A DNA stretch of 6,892 nt from a bacterium. GTDB lineage: Bacteria > Auribacterota > UBA3054 > B51-G9. The stretch lies in contig JAOZNZ010000172.1 of assembly GCA_029933535.1 (NCBI GenBank), forward strand, positions 1 to 6,892, written 5' to 3'. This document shows positions 6,301 through 6,892 of this stretch, one piece after another; the first letter of the stretch is position 1; the number at the start of each line of letters is the position of its first letter. The notes beneath the pieces are model-generated. The model worked only from the letters and a program-made list of their open reading frames with translations. It had not been told where the DNA came from and did not search any database. A program made the translations under genes and the position numbers.

Positions 6301-6526
6301 GCCTGAAAATTTATGGGGCGGTAACACAAATTATGTTCTTAAATTCGAAGTAGTTAACAGTTCGTCATTAACCAACAGCAGAACTTTTTGGGATAATGAA
6401 TTCACAATAATTCCGGAACCGTTGGGAATATGGATTATGATCGTATTGGGCGTATTATTTATTAAGCCCGACATGTTACTTATAAACCATAAATCGCTTT
6501 TTTCGAAAAAAGAAAATCACTCATAA
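3317..6526 (+). CDS. Secreted 14-repeat FG-GAP protein (two seven-bladed propellers) with PEP-CTERM-like tail
   Basis: The 1069-residue product has a signal peptide (about 1-28, core IVFLICFFISAA) and a low-complexity linker (about 30-114). Fourteen FG-GAP repeats follow (about 115-915), nearly all 58 residues, with the consensus KKLTASDAQ-x(3)-FG-x-SVAVAGDVA-x-VGA and GAAYIFERN-x-GG-x-NAWGEV. This is the bacterial FG-GAP_2 type related to integrin alpha propellers. Repeat 7 ends aberrantly (VLPVSHETKEFKEAV) and repeat 8 restarts with FGWAVAV like repeat 1, which suggests two seven-bladed propellers in tandem. Acidic loops (EDDGG, EDAGG) between strands could bind calcium, as in related repeats; that is inference. 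Residues about 918-1031 form a beta-rich module (ILWNF...VPWFVPENLWGGNTNYVLKFEV) resembling Ig-like or Kre9-type domains. IPEP (1032-1035) and a short hydrophobic stretch (LGIWIMIVLGVLFI) form the sorting tail, oddly followed by 20 more residues ending SKKENHS. The likely role is extracellular binding or adhesion; the ligand is unknown. Confidence 0.92.
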   Translation: MNTAKLNFYVQPIVFLICFFISAANSLGNSVFQNPKSMVQNSRLPSHQIARSPKSAESKTIIPGEIPVGLDASAWYKIQKQIRDQKSNTPIILSRNMRGQRSITPSLMAPVFSSEEKLTASDAQPNEQFGWAVAVAGDVAIIGAKDKDSAGSNAGAAYIFERNTGTTNVWGQVKKLTASDAQMLDYFGGAVGVKGDVAIVGAGHEDTSGAEAGAAYIFERDSGGINAWGEVKKLMASDAQAGDQFGYSVSIAGDVAVVGAYKDDDGGTNSGAVYIFERNYGGVNAWGEVKKLTASDAQENDDFGISVAVWGDVIVVGVRREDDGGSDSGAAYIFERNSGGINFWGETKKLLASDAQAGDNFGWSVAVEGDVALVGAYLEDDGDANAGAAYIFERNADGINTWGEVKKLTAHDAQGGDYFGRSVSMAGDIVIVGADGEDDGGSFAGAAYIFARNAGGVNGWEEVKKLTATDAQAGNRFGHSVAVAGGVAFVGANGDDDKGSQAGAAYVLPVSHETKEFKEAVKKISSDAQLHGHFGWAVAVDGDVAVIGAKYEDAVGNDSGAAYILERNIGGVNAWGEVKKLTASDAQNDDQFGISVAVAGDVAVVGAYLEDAGGFQAGAAYVFERNTGGINAWGEVKKLVASDAEEGDTFGFSVAMAGDVALIGASTEDENGFSAGAAYIFERNAGGINAWGEVKKLIASDTQQTNRFGYSVAVDGDVAIIGARNEGTGGTDAGAAYIFERNTGGINAWGEVKKLIASDAQESVRFGSSVAVAGDIAVIGALFDNAEGPAAGAAYVFERNADGINSWGEVKKLIASDADANDQFGDSVAVAGDIVVVGAHFEDAGLIRTGAAYIFERNAGGTNAWGEIKKLSASDAQEYDYFGDSVAVAGDVVVIGAYIEDEGATNAGAVYFFEKFIPSTPQIATNALIFPSAGAILLAPSPTNILWNFEKITDDFDGTNLMITKISVHIAETTNEVSIVTNNIYNFLGQVPWFVPENLWGGNTNYVLKFEVVNSSSLTNSRTFWDNEFTIIPEPLGIWIMIVLGVLFIKPDMLLINHKSLFSKKENHS
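3445..3476 (+). repeat. Octanucleotide tandem repeat, four units, after the signal peptide
   Basis: Four 8-base units lie head to tail: attaccaa, gtcaccaa, attgccag, atcaccaa. They encode part of the linker between the signal peptide and the first FG-GAP blade (RLPSHQIARSP). Eight is not a multiple of three, so a change in unit number would shift the frame before the propeller. Confidence 0.65.
3659..6061 (+). repeat. Array of 14 coding repeats of 174 bp (FG-GAP blades)
   Basis: Repeat 1 starts at 3659, repeat 2 at 3836, then every 174 bases to repeat 8 at 4880, which is one codon short. Repeats 9 to 14 start at 5051, 5225, 5399, 5573, 5747 and 5921. Neighbouring units share long near-identical words, such as gcctggggtgaagtgaaaaa, and the ggcgcggcatatat block. 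Such blocks give many possible crossover points, and the collapsed paralogue at 281-310 shows what such a crossover yields. Confidence 0.92.
6497..6512. other. 16-bp palindrome at the 3' end of the FG-GAP gene
   Basis: CTTTTTTCGAAAAAAG is a perfect palindrome within the codons for LFSKK, 14-29 bases before the stop codon. It may be a weak, purely A/T stem connected with transcript ends on either strand, or just a homopolymer accident. No function is assigned. Confidence 0.3.
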
Positions 6527-6555
6527 TATAATCACATGTCCCAGACTCAGAATGA
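6522..6555. repeat. 34-bp direct repeat, copy 2 (stop codon and 3' flank of the intact gene)
   Basis: This is the partner of 506-539, with one mismatch. It starts two bases before the TAA stop of the FG-GAP gene. The rest of the spacer, 6556-6613, holds AT-rich DNA with no feature I can support. Confidence 0.8.
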
Positions 6556-6613
6556 ATAGACTGCTGGATTGTAATTTATTATTTATCGAAAAGATTAAAG
6601 TCTTAATTTGTTC

Positions 6614-6643
6614 TTGACAAATAGTTGTTTAATATGATATGAT
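6614..6643 (+). promoter_or_regulatory. Sigma-70-type promoter of the MerR gene
   Basis: A consensus TTGACA (6614-6619) is followed after 18 bases by TATGAT (6638-6643), one change from TATAAT. Transcription would begin near 6650, leaving a leader of about 36 bases. The TATGATATGATATATA stretch gives alternative -10 registers, and a second TATAAT at 6669-6674 could start a nearly leaderless transcript. Confidence 0.6.
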
Positions 6644-6686
6644 ATATAAACGAAATTTACACTTAACCTATAATTAACATACTTCT

Positions 6687-6892
6687 ATGGAAACTAATTA
6701 TCAAGAACCATTATATACAATAGGCATTGTAGCTAAACTGTTGGGAGTTTGCTGCGCTACACTTAGAATTTGGGAAAAAAACGGCCTTATTAAACCTGTG
6801 CGGCTTGGCAAGAACAGATATTATTCCAAGGCAGATTTAGATCAATTGGAACATGTCAAAAAACTTATCCAGAAAAAAGGAATCAATATTGA
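6687..6892 (+). CDS. MerR-family transcriptional regulator (3' end outside window)
   Basis: Sixty-eight codons are visible. Residues about 10-57 form the winged helix-turn-helix of the MerR family: YTIGIVAKLLGV, ATLRIWEKNGLIKP (helix-turn-helix and start of the wing), then the arginine/tyrosine wing motif GKNRYYSKADLDQL and the following helix (EHVKKLIQKKGINI). The LRIWE-x-x-GLI-x-P core is closest in style to HspR-like members, which repress chaperone genes, but the effector part is not in the window and no regulon can be named. Two cysteines (GVCCATLRIWE) occupy the turn where family members often have H-x-x-T. ATG 6687 is the only start, since an in-frame TAA lies at 6675, and no Shine-Dalgarno sequence precedes it. 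It has its own promoter and is probably independent of the surface-protein genes. Confidence 0.88.
   Translation, partial: METNYQEPLYTIGIVAKLLGVCCATLRIWEKNGLIKPVRLGKNRYYSKADLDQLEHVKKLIQKKGINI

Noticed and set aside
6594..6607. ATTAA/TTAAT mini-hairpin as terminator of the FG-GAP gene
   Set aside because: The stem is five A/T pairs with no proper T-run, too weak to call.

Overview
The window looks like an accessory, surface-protein region of a Gram-negative environmental bacterium. Two long secreted proteins each have an N-terminal signal peptide and a C-terminal PEP-CTERM-like tail (Pro-Glu-Pro, hydrophobic stretch, basic residues), the type of tail handled by exosortase systems. Parallel beta-helix proteins with 'choice-of-anchor Q' endings and large FG-GAP proteins with such tails are typical of the PVC lineages (Kiritimatiellota, Lentisphaerota, Verrucomicrobiota) and related groups. 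The lineage is an inference from protein style only; no marker gene is present.

Layout, all on the + strand. Positions 1-506 are the 3' part of a dead FG-GAP paralogue whose 5' end lies before the window. It keeps the end of a signal peptide and one hybrid propeller blade, then a C-terminal module with frameshifts. It is interrupted by a 145-bp MITE-like insertion (136-280) with 14-bp perfect inverted ends that include a flanking TA. Positions 506-539 repeat the 3' flank of the intact FG-GAP gene. The beta-helix gene follows at 566-3145 (859 aa): two beta-helix domains joined by a PKD-like domain. The spacer 3146-3316 holds several inverted repeats, including a perfect 20-bp palindrome, plus an in-frame second hydrophobic tail. 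The intact FG-GAP gene is 3317-6526 (1069 aa) with 14 repeats of about 58 aa, best read as two seven-bladed beta-propellers, then an Ig/Kre9-like module and the anchor. After a 160-bp spacer with a good sigma-70-type promoter, a MerR-family regulator begins at 6687 and runs off the window.

How it fits together: the two intact large genes probably encode exported, envelope-anchored or released adhesion or binding proteins. The dead copy records recent duplication and decay within the same family, including collapse of the repeat array and transposition. Both intact genes carry a short non-triplet tandem repeat (7-nt or 8-nt unit) near their 5' end, which could allow frameshift switching. The MerR gene has its own promoter and is probably unrelated to them. 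I see no RNA genes, CRISPR array, or clearly new enzymatic system. The most noteworthy items are the MITE with its paralogous empty site, the 2 x 7 propeller architecture, and the decay history of the paralogue.
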